Notes under the pieces: generated by a model
Databases searched by the model: none
The model's input: the letters and a program-made list of their open reading frames with translations, nothing else
Told to the model about the DNA's origin: nothing
Translations under genes and position numbers: made by a program
In this document: one piece after another, positions 1 through 8,005 of the stretch
Layout of the letters: every line of letters starts with the position of its first letter
How positions within the stretch are numbered: the first letter of the stretch is position 1
NCBI GenBank assembly: GCA_947627695.1
Contig: CANQXF010000008.1
Span: 45,643-109,642, forward strand
Direction of reading: 5' to 3'
Source: an uncultured Ruminiclostridium sp.
GTDB lineage: Bacteria > Bacillota > Clostridia > Oscillospirales > Ruminococcaceae
DNA: 64,000 nt

Positions 1-326
1 TCTATCATTCTGGGGTCGACGTATTGGTTGTACTGCTTTGAAAGGTCAAATTTCGCTATCCTGTGCATAGTGGACTGGCTGGAAACGAACTCAAGAAAAC
101 GGTAGCGCTCCGCCTCCGTCCACGCCTTGACGGTAAAGGTCAAATCGAACGCAACTCTTATCCCCGTGAGGAACTGGTCGTGTCCCTCGCCCTTGGGGCT
201 TTGGGCAAGGCTCTTTATACGCTCGGTGATGTCGCCGTTCACGGCGTTGGTGTCAACCGCCATGGGGTATTTGCTTGCCTTGAAGCATTCTTCCATATCA
301 TAAACTCTTATATTTTCCAGCTTCAT
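1..326 (-). CDS. Unrecognised protein, N-terminal part only
   Basis: An open frame runs from an ATG at 326 to the window edge, giving about 108 residues; the C-terminus lies outside. The protein begins MKLENIRVYD and continues with a DTNAVNGDITERI segment, then a mixed region containing GIRVAFDLTFTVKAW and FSSQSTMHRIAKFDL-type stretches (approximately residues 50-95). No signal peptide or membrane segment is visible. A strong ribosome-binding site, GAGGGAGGA, overlaps the stop codon of the aspartokinase gene 11 bases upstream, so the two are probably co-transcribed and translationally coupled. I do not recognise the family; similar short proteins occur in phages and Clostridia genomes in my recollection, but this cannot be asserted from the fragment. 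Confidence 0.7.
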   Translation of the reverse strand, partial: MKLENIRVYDMEECFKASKYPMAVDTNAVNGDITERIKSLAQSPKGEGHDQFLTGIRVAFDLTFTVKAWTEAERYRFLEFVSSQSTMHRIAKFDLSKQYNQYVDPRMI

Positions 327-337
327 TTTTTCCTCCC

Positions 338-1657
338 TCAGATCTCGGACAGCATAAACATATCGTAAATGACCTTTATGGCTTTCTCAAAGTCCGCCTC
401 GTCTATTCCTACTATTATATTAAGCTCGCTTGAGCCCTGGTCTATCATCTTTATGTTGATATTTGCGTGGGAAAGGGCGGCGAATATTCGTGTAGCCGTT
501 CCTCTCTTTTCCTTCATACTGCGCCCCACTACCGCAACAAGGGCAAGATTGTTGATCACCTCGATGTGATTGGGGTGGGTTATCTCCTTTATATACTCTA
601 CTGTTCTTGGGTGCTTTTCCAGCTCCTCGGTGCTGACTACAAGGCTCATGGTGTCTATGCCCGTGGGAATATGCTCAAAGCTCATTCCCTCGTGGTCCAG
701 GACGGTGAGTATCCTTCTTAAAAAGCCTATTTCGGAGTTCATCTCGTCCTTTTCAATGGAGATAACGCTGAAATGCTTTTTCCCTGCTATCCCCGTTATA
801 ACTCTTCCTCCCTCCTTGTCGGGAGCTTCGGGGACTATCATTGTCCCGGGGTCGGAGGGAATGTTGGTGTTCCTTATATTTATGGGGATATTGGCGGTGC
901 GAACGGGGAAAATCGCGTCCTGATGGAGCACCGACGCTCCCATATAGGAAAGCTCTCTCAGCTCCTTATAAGTGATGTAGTCAATTATTTCGGGGTCTTC
1001 AACTATTCTGGGGTCGGCGGCAAGGAAGCCGCTGACGTCCGTCCAGTTTTCGTATATCTCGGCGTTTATGGCTTTTGCCACGACGGAGCCTGTAAAGTCG
1101 CTTCCCCCTCTTGAGAAGGTCTGTATCGTGCCGTCAGGCTTTGCGCCGTAAAAGCCTGGGATAACCGCCTCGGAATAGCCGCCCAGCACTGCGGAGAGGC
1201 AGGCGTCGGTGAGGTCGGCGTCAAATTCACCGCCCGCGGTGAAGAAAATGCACTTTGCGGCGTCCACGAACTGAAATCCCAGATAGTTGGCTAAGATTAT
1301 ACTATTAAGATACTCGCCCCTGCTGGCGGCGTAATCGCGTCCTGCTCTTTTTACGAAATTCTCGATTATCTTCTCGTATTCCGCGTCAAGGCTGAGGGTA
1401 AGTCCCAGATCGCTTATTATTCCGTCGAAGCGCTCGGCTATCGGGAGAAACTCGGCGGTGGCGTTTTTGCCCTCGCCTACTCTGTCGTAGCACTGATAGA
1501 GCATATCCGTTACCTTTATGTCGTCGCTGAAGCGCTTTCCCGGAGCAGAGGGCACTACGTAGCGCCTTTTTTTATCGGTGCGGATTATCTCCGCCACCTT
1601 TCTGAACTGGTTAGCGTCCGCAAGGGAGCTTCCGCCGAATTTTACTACTTTAGCCAT
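338..1657 (-). CDS. lysC: Aspartokinase (aspartate kinase)
   Basis: Phosphorylates aspartate to 4-aspartyl phosphate, the first step towards lysine, threonine, methionine and diaminopimelate. The 439-residue protein opens with the kinase glycine motif KFGGSS (residues 5-10), has a central kinase domain with the FSRGGSDFTGS segment, and ends in two ACT regulatory domains (roughly 290-439), so feedback control by an end product is expected. The frame stays open about 300 bases upstream, but that extension is low-complexity and translates the promoter; the ATG at 1657 has an AGGAAGG site and gives the standard MAKVVKFGGSS start. The next gene follows after 11 bases. Which amino acid inhibits it cannot be read from the sequence. 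Confidence 0.96.
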   Translation of the reverse strand: MAKVVKFGGSSLADANQFRKVAEIIRTDKKRRYVVPSAPGKRFSDDIKVTDMLYQCYDRVGEGKNATAEFLPIAERFDGIISDLGLTLSLDAEYEKIIENFVKRAGRDYAASRGEYLNSIILANYLGFQFVDAAKCIFFTAGGEFDADLTDACLSAVLGGYSEAVIPGFYGAKPDGTIQTFSRGGSDFTGSVVAKAINAEIYENWTDVSGFLAADPRIVEDPEIIDYITYKELRELSYMGASVLHQDAIFPVRTANIPINIRNTNIPSDPGTMIVPEAPDKEGGRVITGIAGKKHFSVISIEKDEMNSEIGFLRRILTVLDHEGMSFEHIPTGIDTMSLVVSTEELEKHPRTVEYIKEITHPNHIEVINNLALVAVVGRSMKEKRGTATRIFAALSHANINIKMIDQGSSELNIIVGIDEADFEKAIKVIYDMFMLSEI

Positions 1658-1712
1658 ATATGTGTTTCCTTCCTGATGTATGTCAATTGCTGAATAAAAA
1701 ATCGTATATAAC

Positions 1713-1741
1713 AGTATATCACAAATGGGCGGAAAATGCAA
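1713..1741 (-). promoter_or_regulatory. Candidate sigma-A promoter of lysC
   Basis: On the minus strand TATACT (1713-1718) is preceded by TGA, an extended -10 element, and lies 17 bases from a weak -35 TTGCAT (1736-1741). Predicted transcription starts near 1706, giving a leader of about 50 bases with no obvious riboswitch fold. Confidence 0.5.
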
Positions 1742-1767
1742 CTGATGTTTTTGGGGAGGAGGACAGA

Positions 1768-1785
1768 GGGGGCGGGAGGGTGGGG
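1768..1785 (+). other. G-quadruplex-type tract in the lysC / M23 gene spacer
   Basis: Four G-runs of 5, 3, 3 and 4 bases are separated by single-base loops (C, A, T), the arrangement expected for a very stable G-quadruplex on the plus strand. It lies in a purine-rich stretch (about 1752-1830) inside the 381-base divergent gap between lysC and the M23 gene, just upstream of the lysC -35 element. The rest of the gap (1830-2038) shows nothing else I can assign. Confidence 0.6.
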
Positions 1786-2038
1786 CGATGGCGGGCGCTG
1801 GGAGGCAGGCGGCAAAAGGGAGGAAAGGTGAATTTGCCCTGCCGATAGTAGGCGTTTTCAGCCGAGAAAGTGAAAAGTAAGCGCTAAGCGGCGGAAAATA
1901 ATCTGTTTGCAGGCGTTTTTGTAAGGAGCAGCTTTTTACCCGAAATATTTTGTGTATATTTTCCATTTATCGGTCAACACTACACTTACAAAGGAAAATA
2001 TGCCGTTGAACACGGCGACAAGGAAAGGACAATCCAAA

Positions 2039-2773
2039 ATGAAAAAGATCAAATTTGCCAAGGTAAAGGCGGCTCTTAAAGGCAAGGGCTTTATTTTTGC
2101 CCTGGCTCTGAGCATAGCCGCCGTGGGTGCGGCTACCTATTACGCTTACGACAGCGTTATGAACGGATTTGGGGAGGGGGAGCTGACTGATGACGGACTT
2201 GTTATGGGAGTTGACAAAAACCAGCCGGACGTGCCGAAGGATACCACCAGCGAAACTGCCGTCCCTGCGCCGTCGGTTACAACGCCTGCTGAAAGCTCCT
2301 CTGAATCGACTTCGGAAAGCGAAACTCAGGCGGCAAATAATTTCTTTACGGCAAAAGCGCCAAGAACTCTGCCCGTTGAAGGGGAAATAATCAAGGCTTA
2401 CAGCGATGGCGAGCTGGTGAAATCCGAAACGCTGAACCTGTGGCAGACCCATGACGGGATAGATATTGCCGCAGCAATGGGAACTGAGGTCAAGGCGGCA
2501 GGAGAAGGCTCTGTCCTCAACGTGTGGGAGGACCCGCTGTGGGGAGTATGTCTTTCCATAGACCACGGCGACGGATACGTAAGCACCGTCTGCGGACTTG
2601 ACTCAAACGTGCCCGTTTCGGTAGGGCAGGAGGTTGAATGCGGCGACATTATCGGCAAGGTGGGGAACGTTCCCGAATGCGAATGTGCCCTTGACCCTCA
2701 CCTCCACTTTGAAGTAAAGAAGGACGGAAGCTTCGTTTCCCCTCTCAGCTTTGCAGGCGAGCAGGCGGAATAA
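2039..2773 (+). CDS. Membrane-anchored M23 (LytM) peptidase-like protein, SpoIIQ-like
   Basis: A 244-residue protein with a basic N-terminus, one membrane segment (about residues 17-37), a Ser/Thr/Glu-rich linker (about 70-110) and a C-terminal LytM domain. The zinc ligands of active M23 enzymes are present: His138 and Asp142 in THDGID, and the HLH motif at 221-223. This architecture is that of SpoIIQ, the forespore protein that binds SpoIIIAH across the engulfment membranes; clostridial SpoIIQ proteins, unlike that of B. subtilis, keep the metal site. It lies directly upstream of spoIIAA-spoIIAB-sigF, which supports a sporulation role, but a vegetative cell-wall peptidase is possible. The chosen ATG has AGGAAAGG ten bases upstream; an in-frame ATG at 2000 is an alternative. 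Confidence 0.75.
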   Translation: MKKIKFAKVKAALKGKGFIFALALSIAAVGAATYYAYDSVMNGFGEGELTDDGLVMGVDKNQPDVPKDTTSETAVPAPSVTTPAESSSESTSESETQAANNFFTAKAPRTLPVEGEIIKAYSDGELVKSETLNLWQTHDGIDIAAAMGTEVKAAGEGSVLNVWEDPLWGVCLSIDHGDGYVSTVCGLDSNVPVSVGQEVECGDIIGKVGNVPECECALDPHLHFEVKKDGSFVSPLSFAGEQAE

Positions 2774-2857
2774 CCTCATAAATTTCCGCACCGTTTAAAA
2801 TGCGGTGCAAAATGAAACAAAACGATTTCTTTTCCTCCGATTTTGACAAATTTTGCG

Positions 2858-2895
2858 GGACAAGCCTGTTACTATTAAGGTAACGGGCTTGTTCC
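2858..2895 (+). terminator. Hairpin between the M23 gene and spoIIAA
   Basis: A roughly 15-bp stem (2858-2872 with 2880-2895, one bulge and one G-T pair, seven-base loop) is followed by TTATTTT after a few bases. It could end the M23 transcript, or lie in the spoIIAA leader, since the spoIIAA ATG is only 43 bases further on. No convincing sigma-H or sigma-A promoter was found between the hairpin and the gene. Confidence 0.5.
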
Positions 2896-2937
2896 GTTAT
2901 TTTGGTGAAAGAAAATCAAAGAAAAGGACGAAGAAAA

Positions 2938-3288
2938 ATGACTGTTGAACTTATCAGCGGCGACAGGCATCTCACTGCGGTGCTTGTGGGAGAGCTGGAC
3001 CACCACACTGCCGCCGCCGCAAGAGAACTGATAGACGCAAGGCTGGAAAGGCTCACGCCGCCATTGCTGATAATAGATATGGCGGGAGTCAGCTTTATGG
3101 ACAGCAGCGGCATAGGTCTTATCTTAGGCAGAAAAAGGACCGCCGAAAGCTACGGCGGCAGCGTTATGATAAAAAATCCCTCCCGCCCCGCCGAAAAGGT
3201 TATAAGACTGGCGGGACTCCAGGAGCTGGTAATTCCCGAAAAAGCAGGCGGCAGTCCTGTTTCCGAAAAGGAGCGCAAGAGAAAATGA
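2938..3288 (+). CDS. spoIIAA: Anti-sigma F factor antagonist
   Basis: STAS-domain protein of 116 residues. In its unphosphorylated form it binds the SpoIIAB-sigma F complex and frees sigma F in the forespore. The phosphoacceptor serine lies in FMDSSGIG (residues 53-60), the hallmark of this family, followed by the typical ILGRKR segment. The start at 2938 was chosen because it matches family length and has AAAAGGA about ten bases upstream; an upstream in-frame start at 2902 adds twelve basic residues. The stop codon overlaps the ATG of spoIIAB by four bases (ATGA), which couples their translation and helps fix the ratio of the two proteins. Confidence 0.95.
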   Translation: MTVELISGDRHLTAVLVGELDHHTAAAARELIDARLERLTPPLLIIDMAGVSFMDSSGIGLILGRKRTAESYGGSVMIKNPSRPAEKVIRLAGLQELVIPEKAGGSPVSEKERKRK

Positions 3289-3722
3289 AGATAAAAAATT
3301 ATATGAAGCTCACCGTTCCCGCAAAGTCCGTGAATGAATCCGTGATAAGGAGCTGCACGGCGGCATTCGCAGCGCAGGTGGACCCCACTCTTGAGGAATT
3401 GTCCGACCTGCGCTCCGCCGTCAGCGAGGCGGTTACCAACTGTATAGTCCACGGCTACAAGGACAGCGAGGGGGAAATAACGGTGGTGCTTAAGCTGACC
3501 GCCGACGGCTGGCTCTACATAAAGATAAGCGACAAGGGCTGCGGCATAGAGGACATCGAGCAGGCGATGACCCCACTGTTCACCACTGCTCCCGAAGGGG
3601 AGAGGGCGGGGCTGGGCTTTGCCGTTATGGAGGCGTTCACCGATGATTTGAAAGTAAGGAGCGCCGTGGGCAAGGGCACCGCAGTCACCATGAAGAAAAA
3701 ACTGAGTGGAAAATATGAATAA
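3285..3722 (+). CDS. spoIIAB: Anti-sigma F factor / SpoIIAA serine kinase
   Basis: A 145-residue GHKL-fold protein that holds sigma F inactive and phosphorylates SpoIIAA using ATP. The ATP-binding motifs are clear: the N-box in EAVTNCIVHGY (about residues 48-58), DKGCGI (about 84-89) and the G2 box GLGFAVM (about 109-115). It starts inside the end of spoIIAA and its own end overlaps sigF, the classic spoIIA arrangement. The gene order and family motifs leave little room for an RsbW-type alternative, because the downstream sigma factor is of the sigma F/G type. Confidence 0.96.
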   Translation: MKIKNYMKLTVPAKSVNESVIRSCTAAFAAQVDPTLEELSDLRSAVSEAVTNCIVHGYKDSEGEITVVLKLTADGWLYIKISDKGCGIEDIEQAMTPLFTTAPEGERAGLGFAVMEAFTDDLKVRSAVGKGTAVTMKKKLSGKYE

Positions 3723-4368
3723 GCTGGACGATACCTTTGTTCAAAACAATCTGGGGCTGGTACATTCGCTCGCCGCCCGTTTCAGGGGGCGGGGGATAGA
3801 GTACGAGGAGCTTTTCGCCGCAGGCTGTGAGGGGCTGGTGAAAGCCGCCAACGGCTTTGACGAAAGCAGGGGCTTGAAATTCTCCACCTACGCCGTTCCC
3901 GTCATTTTAGGGGAGATAAAGCGGCTGTTCAGGGACGGAGGAACGGTCAAGGTGAGCAGGAGCCTGAAAGAGCTTTCCCTCAAGGCGGCAAGGGCGCAGG
4001 AACAGCTTAGAAAAAAAGGCGAGGAACCGCGCCTTTCCGACATAGCAAGCGCGCTGGGCGTTTCCCTTGAGCAGGCGGGAGAGGCGGTAGCCGCCGCCGT
4101 TCCGCCCGTTTCACTTACAGGCTTTGACGACGAGGGAGGAGAATTTGATATCCCCGTTGCTCCTCAGCAGTCCGCCCTTACCGAGCATATCGCCTTACAG
4201 CAGTGTATGAGCGTTCTGGACGGCGAGGACAGGCGGCTGCTCTGGCTCAGGTTCTGGGAGGACAAGACCCAGAGCGAAACGGGCAGGCTGCTGGGAATGT
4301 CGCAGGTACAGGTATCACGGCGGGAAAAAAAGATACTGCTTATGCTGAAAGAGATGTTAAATTCGTAG
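3715..4368 (+). CDS. sigF: RNA polymerase sigma-F factor
   Basis: Forespore-specific sigma factor of the sigma-70 group. Of its 217 residues, region 2 includes the core-binding and -10 recognition segment (FAAGCEGLVKAANGFD to KFSTYAVPVILGEIKR, roughly 35-70), followed by a KVSRSLKEL region 3 start and a C-terminal region 4 helix-turn-helix (SETGRLLGMSQVQVSRREK). It is shorter than the roughly 255-residue B. subtilis protein, mostly in the N-terminus. An in-frame GTG at 3706 is possible, but the ATG at 3715 has GAGTGG nearby and overlaps the spoIIAB stop by eight bases. Its place after spoIIAB identifies it as sigF rather than sigG. Confidence 0.94.
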   Translation: MNKLDDTFVQNNLGLVHSLAARFRGRGIEYEELFAAGCEGLVKAANGFDESRGLKFSTYAVPVILGEIKRLFRDGGTVKVSRSLKELSLKAARAQEQLRKKGEEPRLSDIASALGVSLEQAGEAVAAAVPPVSLTGFDDEGGEFDIPVAPQQSALTEHIALQQCMSVLDGEDRRLLWLRFWEDKTQSETGRLLGMSQVQVSRREKKILLMLKEMLNS

Positions 4369-4423
4369 GGTTTTGCCGCAAACAGCCTTCGCACGGCGCA
4401 ACTCGAAGGATGTTCATATATAA

Positions 4424-4454
4424 AAAGGACTTCAGGAAATACCTGAAGTCCTTT
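4424..4454. terminator. Bidirectional terminator between sigF and the ABC operon
   Basis: A perfect 13-bp inverted repeat (4424-4436 with 4442-4454, five-base loop) is flanked by an A-run on the left and AAATTTTT on the right. It lies between two convergent operons and can end transcription from both sides. Confidence 0.88.
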
Positions 4455-4473
4455 AAATTTTTCGTCAAGCGCC

Positions 4474-4755
4474 TTACGCCGACCTTGAAAGCCACACGTA
4501 CGCCACGTCAAGAGCGTCATACAGTCCGTTTCTCTCGCAGCTTTTCTTTATCGTTTCGCTGGCGTCAACGCCCTCTGTGTCGGTGAGCATAAGAAATACC
4601 TTTACCCTGTCCGCCACCTGGAGCCCGTTCACGTCCTTGGTGGACATTATCTGCAAAGCTGCGACAGTTTCGTCGCTCATATTGCCGTAATAGATCTGTT
4701 TGCCCTTGCGCACAAGGGGAAATCCTTTGTAGGTGAAAAATTTCTGCTCTGCCAT
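4474..4755 (-). CDS. Conserved small protein of unknown function, end of Gld-type operon
   Basis: A 93-residue soluble protein with no signal or membrane segment, beginning MAEQKFFTYKGFPLVRKGKQ and containing GNMSDETVAALQI near residue 25. GGAG lies before the ATG (AAAAGGAGAATACACC). It starts 33 bases after the DUF4340 gene, so it is the last gene of the ABC operon and shares the terminator with sigF. The pattern of short charged segments without a recognisable motif does not allow a function call; its constant neighbour would suggest a link to the transporter, but that is inference. Confidence 0.8.
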   Translation of the reverse strand: MAEQKFFTYKGFPLVRKGKQIYYGNMSDETVAALQIMSTKDVNGLQVADRVKVFLMLTDTEGVDASETIKKSCERNGLYDALDVAYVWLSRSA

Positions 4756-4788
4756 GGTGTATTCTCCTTTTCCTGATAATTGCCGTTT

Positions 4789-6300
4789 TTAATAATTGTC
4801 TACTATATCTCCGCCGTCAAGGAACGCTTTTGCGTTTTCCCGCAGGCGCACCTGATAATTCCACTTAGTAGTGAACACGTTCACGTCGTTTATCGCTATT
4901 ATGATACTTCTTTCCCCGTCGGGAGCGTAGTAGAAGGAAACCGTATCAGGCTCACGCTCGTCCTCGTAGGTGTAGGTAAATTCCGCTATGAAATCTCCCC
5001 TCTCCTCGTCGGTGTAAAGCTCCTCGCCCCTGCATGAAACAAGGAACTGGTAGAAGGAACGGAACCTTTCTGCGTCGACCTCCTCGCCGTCCATATACAT
5101 TGCGTTTTCTTCGTTGTTGCCCGTTATCTTTACAGTGAAGTCAGTTTCATCGTCGTGATAATGAACGTTGTCCACGTCGTAAATGTACGGAACGAGGAAC
5201 ATTTTTGACATATACGTGTTTATTTCCATAGTCACCCATACCAAATCGTCGGGAGAGAAAAGGTAAATGACGCCGGGAACCTTGTTGCTGATACCGTAGT
5301 AGCCCACGATCTCGGTCTTGGTGACGCCTGTTTCCTCGTCGGTTACCTCCTCGGTGACTGCGTCTCCGATATAAAGGCGGTAAATGGTGTCCCCCGCCAA
5401 CACGTCCACCTCGCAGAACGGGTCGTCAAGCCCTGTTGCGGCTCTCGTTTCGTCGGTATCCTCAAGATATACCGCCTTTTGCGCCGTAAGTCCGAATATG
5501 GCGTAAAGAAATTCCGTTCCCGTTCCCAGATCAAGATATACGTTGGTTGGAGAAGTAAATGTATAAGCATACACCTGTATGCTGTCACTTCCCTCTGGTA
5601 CGTCGGGCAGGGATTCGATTATCAGCGGCTTTTCCATATCCTTGCGAGTTACGGTTATCTTGGTTATCTCAGGCTGAGTCTCGTTGTCATAGTTGGGCAT
5701 TGCCTGCGTGTTTATAAAGCTCATCTCGTCATCTTCGATGAAGGACTGTATGAGATAGGTATAATAGGAATACACGGCGTTTCCGCCCTCTATCATAACG
5801 TAATTTGCAGCTCCGCTGGTGACTGTGCCGCCTATCAGCAATGTCATACTTCCCTGCTCATATTCTGCGGTGACTTTTGCCTGTGGCTTATCCAGTCCGT
5901 AAGCGGAAAGGTCAGCGGGCTTTTCCTCTATCAGCGAACGGGCGGTCATATCCGTAAGCGCGTCCGCAACGGATTGGAGGTCGCTCTGAGACAAAAGATT
6001 TTCGTCAACGTCACTGCCGTCTATTACCCAATGAGCGTCGTCCCCCTCCCCTTTAAGGGAAATGGAATATCTTCCCGTGGAGTTTTCTATCGTTATCTTC
6101 TTCACGTCGCCTGATATTTCGTCGGGCTGCATCACAAGGGCGGGGTCTATCGTCGTTGTGGTGGTTATGTTTTCTTCTTCCTCCTCTTCCTCCTTAGGGG
6201 CGGTCAAGGTGAGGAAAAGCACTACAAGTCCCAATACCGCTATACCTATCACGGAAAAAAGGATTATCTGAAAATTCTTGCTTTTTGTGTTGATCTTCAT
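4789..6300 (-). CDS. DUF4340 domain membrane protein of Gld-type ABC system
   Basis: A 503-residue protein with one N-terminal membrane anchor (about residues 10-32), a poly-Glu and poly-Thr linker (EEEEEEE then TTTTTT, about 37-51) and a large extracytoplasmic domain of DUF4340 type, typified by repeated KITIEN/ITVTRKD beta segments and the APKEEEE-to-DPALVMQPDEI transition. DUF4340 genes sit next to GldG-like proteins in many Firmicutes and Bacteroidetes, as here, where it follows the GldG-like gene by 31 bases. It probably acts outside the membrane with that complex; substrate unknown. Confidence 0.88.
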   Translation of the reverse strand: MKINTKSKNFQIILFSVIGIAVLGLVVLFLTLTAPKEEEEEEENITTTTTIDPALVMQPDEISGDVKKITIENSTGRYSISLKGEGDDAHWVIDGSDVDENLLSQSDLQSVADALTDMTARSLIEEKPADLSAYGLDKPQAKVTAEYEQGSMTLLIGGTVTSGAANYVMIEGGNAVYSYYTYLIQSFIEDDEMSFINTQAMPNYDNETQPEITKITVTRKDMEKPLIIESLPDVPEGSDSIQVYAYTFTSPTNVYLDLGTGTEFLYAIFGLTAQKAVYLEDTDETRAATGLDDPFCEVDVLAGDTIYRLYIGDAVTEEVTDEETGVTKTEIVGYYGISNKVPGVIYLFSPDDLVWVTMEINTYMSKMFLVPYIYDVDNVHYHDDETDFTVKITGNNEENAMYMDGEEVDAERFRSFYQFLVSCRGEELYTDEERGDFIAEFTYTYEDEREPDTVSFYYAPDGERSIIIAINDVNVFTTKWNYQVRLRENAKAFLDGGDIVDNY

Positions 6301-6331
6301 ATCGGTTCGATAAAATTTCCTTTGGTTGATT

Positions 6332-7969
6332 TTAACGGCGCTTGCGGCGGATTATCACAACAACTCCCACCGCAATAACTACAAGCGGAACTATCACCGC
6401 AAAAATTATGGTGATGAGCTGAGCCTGAGAGCCTGTTATCTCATAAGTCGCGGCGCCGAATACCTGCGGCACTACCGTTACTTCAACGTCCTCCTTGCCG
6501 CTGGCGTTGTTGAATATGCTGAGGATAATGTCGGCGTTGTTCAGGTAGGTGGAGGTGAGGAAGGTGGCGTCTACAAAATATTCGCCGCCTATTACGAAAA
6601 TGCGGCTCCTGTGCGGGTCAAGCTGGTCGTAGAAGGACTTGTACGCTTCCGCCGCAACGATATAACTGCCGCTGTCCTCCGCCTGTGAAGGGTCCCAGTC
6701 CCCTCTGTCAAAGGGAGCGATAACTGCGCCGTCGTAAGAGGAGATTATGCTTTGGGTCTGGTAGTTACTGTATTCGTCGAACAGCAGGGTTATGGGTTTC
6801 AGTCCGTCGCCCTGAGTTGTTTTTGTGTTTGTGTCTATCCCCTCGGCGTAATCGCTGTCGTCAAGCTGTAACTGCTGATACGTGGGGGAGGCGCTGAAGC
6901 CGTAATCAGTGTTTGTCTGGTAAACAAAGCCGCTGCCCAGTGAAAGCCCCCAGTCGTTGAGATACTTGTTCAGATTTGGCATTTCGTCCACCTGAACGCT
7001 GGGAATGAACATCAGGTTCTTGTCGTATTTTCCCCCGTTGTCAAGCCACATATCCAGCTTGTTTATGTCGTCGGTGGTGTAGTCGTAAAGGGGAGCGCAG
7101 ATAACCGCAAAATCTATGTCGCTGTCTATGGTCTCAACGTTTTGTATATCAAGAGTTTCCACCGTATAGGTGTTGTCCTCCAGCAGAGAGCTGAGCGCAT
7201 CGGGGGCGGCATTCACGCCGTAGCCCACAAGGAAAGCTACTCTCACGGGGTCCTCGTTGGTGACGTTCATTATGGCGGAAAGCAGGCACTTTTCAGCCGC
7301 CGCATAATATTCCACGGAAACATACTGACCATAGCCCATCTGATAGTACATCTGATACTCGGCGGCGGTGGTCTCCTCACCGTTGACATAATATTTGGGA
7401 GAAAGATAATCCTGACCCGTCACTATAACGTGTCTGCCCGTTTTGGCGGACTCTACGATTATGTCGCCCATATTAAGGTTATTCCCGTATTTGGAATAGA
7501 AGGTGGGGTTTTCGTCCAGGTCAAGGTATTGCAGAGTAAAGCGGGGATTTGCTCCCGCAACGCGCTTGGTTATCTCGCTCACCTGCTTGTAATATTCATA
7601 GCTGCTCTCAAAAGGCTCTTCCTCGGCGGTGACGACTATGGAAATTTCATCGTCCAATCCCGCAAGATAGGAGGAGGTCTCCTCCGATATGGAGTAGAAG
7701 GACTTATCCGAAAGGTCGGCGGCAATGTCGAACCTGTCAAGCACCATATTGAAGATAATGTTTATCAGCACTACTGCCGCCACGAAGAACACGGTGAACA
7801 CCACCGCCAAGGCTCCGTGCTTAAGGCGTTTGCCTTTTGAGGAGGGCTTTTTGGATTTTTCGGGTTTGACGCTTTTTTCCTCGGCGATATATTCAGCCGC
7901 CGCTTCAACGGTCTCCTCCGACTTTATCTCCTCGTCCTTTATATTGTTTTCGTTGTTTTCCTTGCTCAT
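6332..7969 (-). CDS. GldG-like ABC transporter auxiliary protein
   Basis: A 545-residue protein with an acidic and lysine-rich cytoplasmic N-terminus (about 1-48), a membrane segment (about 52-75), a large external domain and a second membrane segment near the C-terminus (about 517-538) followed by RRKRR. The external part has the features of the ABC_transp_aux/GldG family: YSISEETSSYLAGLDDEISI near 88, VAFLVGYGVNAAPDALSSLL in the middle, and DFAVICAPLYDYTTDDINKLD, reminiscent of the SDG-containing segments of Gld proteins. It lies between the permease and DUF4340 genes. Gliding is not implied; in non-gliding Firmicutes the substrate is unknown. Confidence 0.88.
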   Translation of the reverse strand: MSKENNENNIKDEEIKSEETVEAAAEYIAEEKSVKPEKSKKPSSKGKRLKHGALAVVFTVFFVAAVVLINIIFNMVLDRFDIAADLSDKSFYSISEETSSYLAGLDDEISIVVTAEEEPFESSYEYYKQVSEITKRVAGANPRFTLQYLDLDENPTFYSKYGNNLNMGDIIVESAKTGRHVIVTGQDYLSPKYYVNGEETTAAEYQMYYQMGYGQYVSVEYYAAAEKCLLSAIMNVTNEDPVRVAFLVGYGVNAAPDALSSLLEDNTYTVETLDIQNVETIDSDIDFAVICAPLYDYTTDDINKLDMWLDNGGKYDKNLMFIPSVQVDEMPNLNKYLNDWGLSLGSGFVYQTNTDYGFSASPTYQQLQLDDSDYAEGIDTNTKTTQGDGLKPITLLFDEYSNYQTQSIISSYDGAVIAPFDRGDWDPSQAEDSGSYIVAAEAYKSFYDQLDPHRSRIFVIGGEYFVDATFLTSTYLNNADIILSIFNNASGKEDVEVTVVPQVFGAATYEITGSQAQLITIIFAVIVPLVVIAVGVVVIIRRKRR

Positions 7970-8005
7970 ATATATTTCCTTCCGAAGTAATTTTGCTTTG
8001 TCAGA

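Noticed and set aside
1658..1966. N-terminal extension of aspartokinase by 103 residues
   Set aside because: It translates the promoter and G-rich tract; the start at 1657 gives the family N-terminus and has a ribosome-binding site.
1954..1982. Sigma-F-like promoter (GTATA near 1954) ahead of the M23 gene
   Set aside because: The -10 match is poor and spacing is short, so it was not listed.
2845..2880. TTGACA at about 2844 as a sigma-A promoter for spoIIAA
   Set aside because: No -10 hexamer at 16-18 bases; the best match is at 21 and lies in the hairpin.
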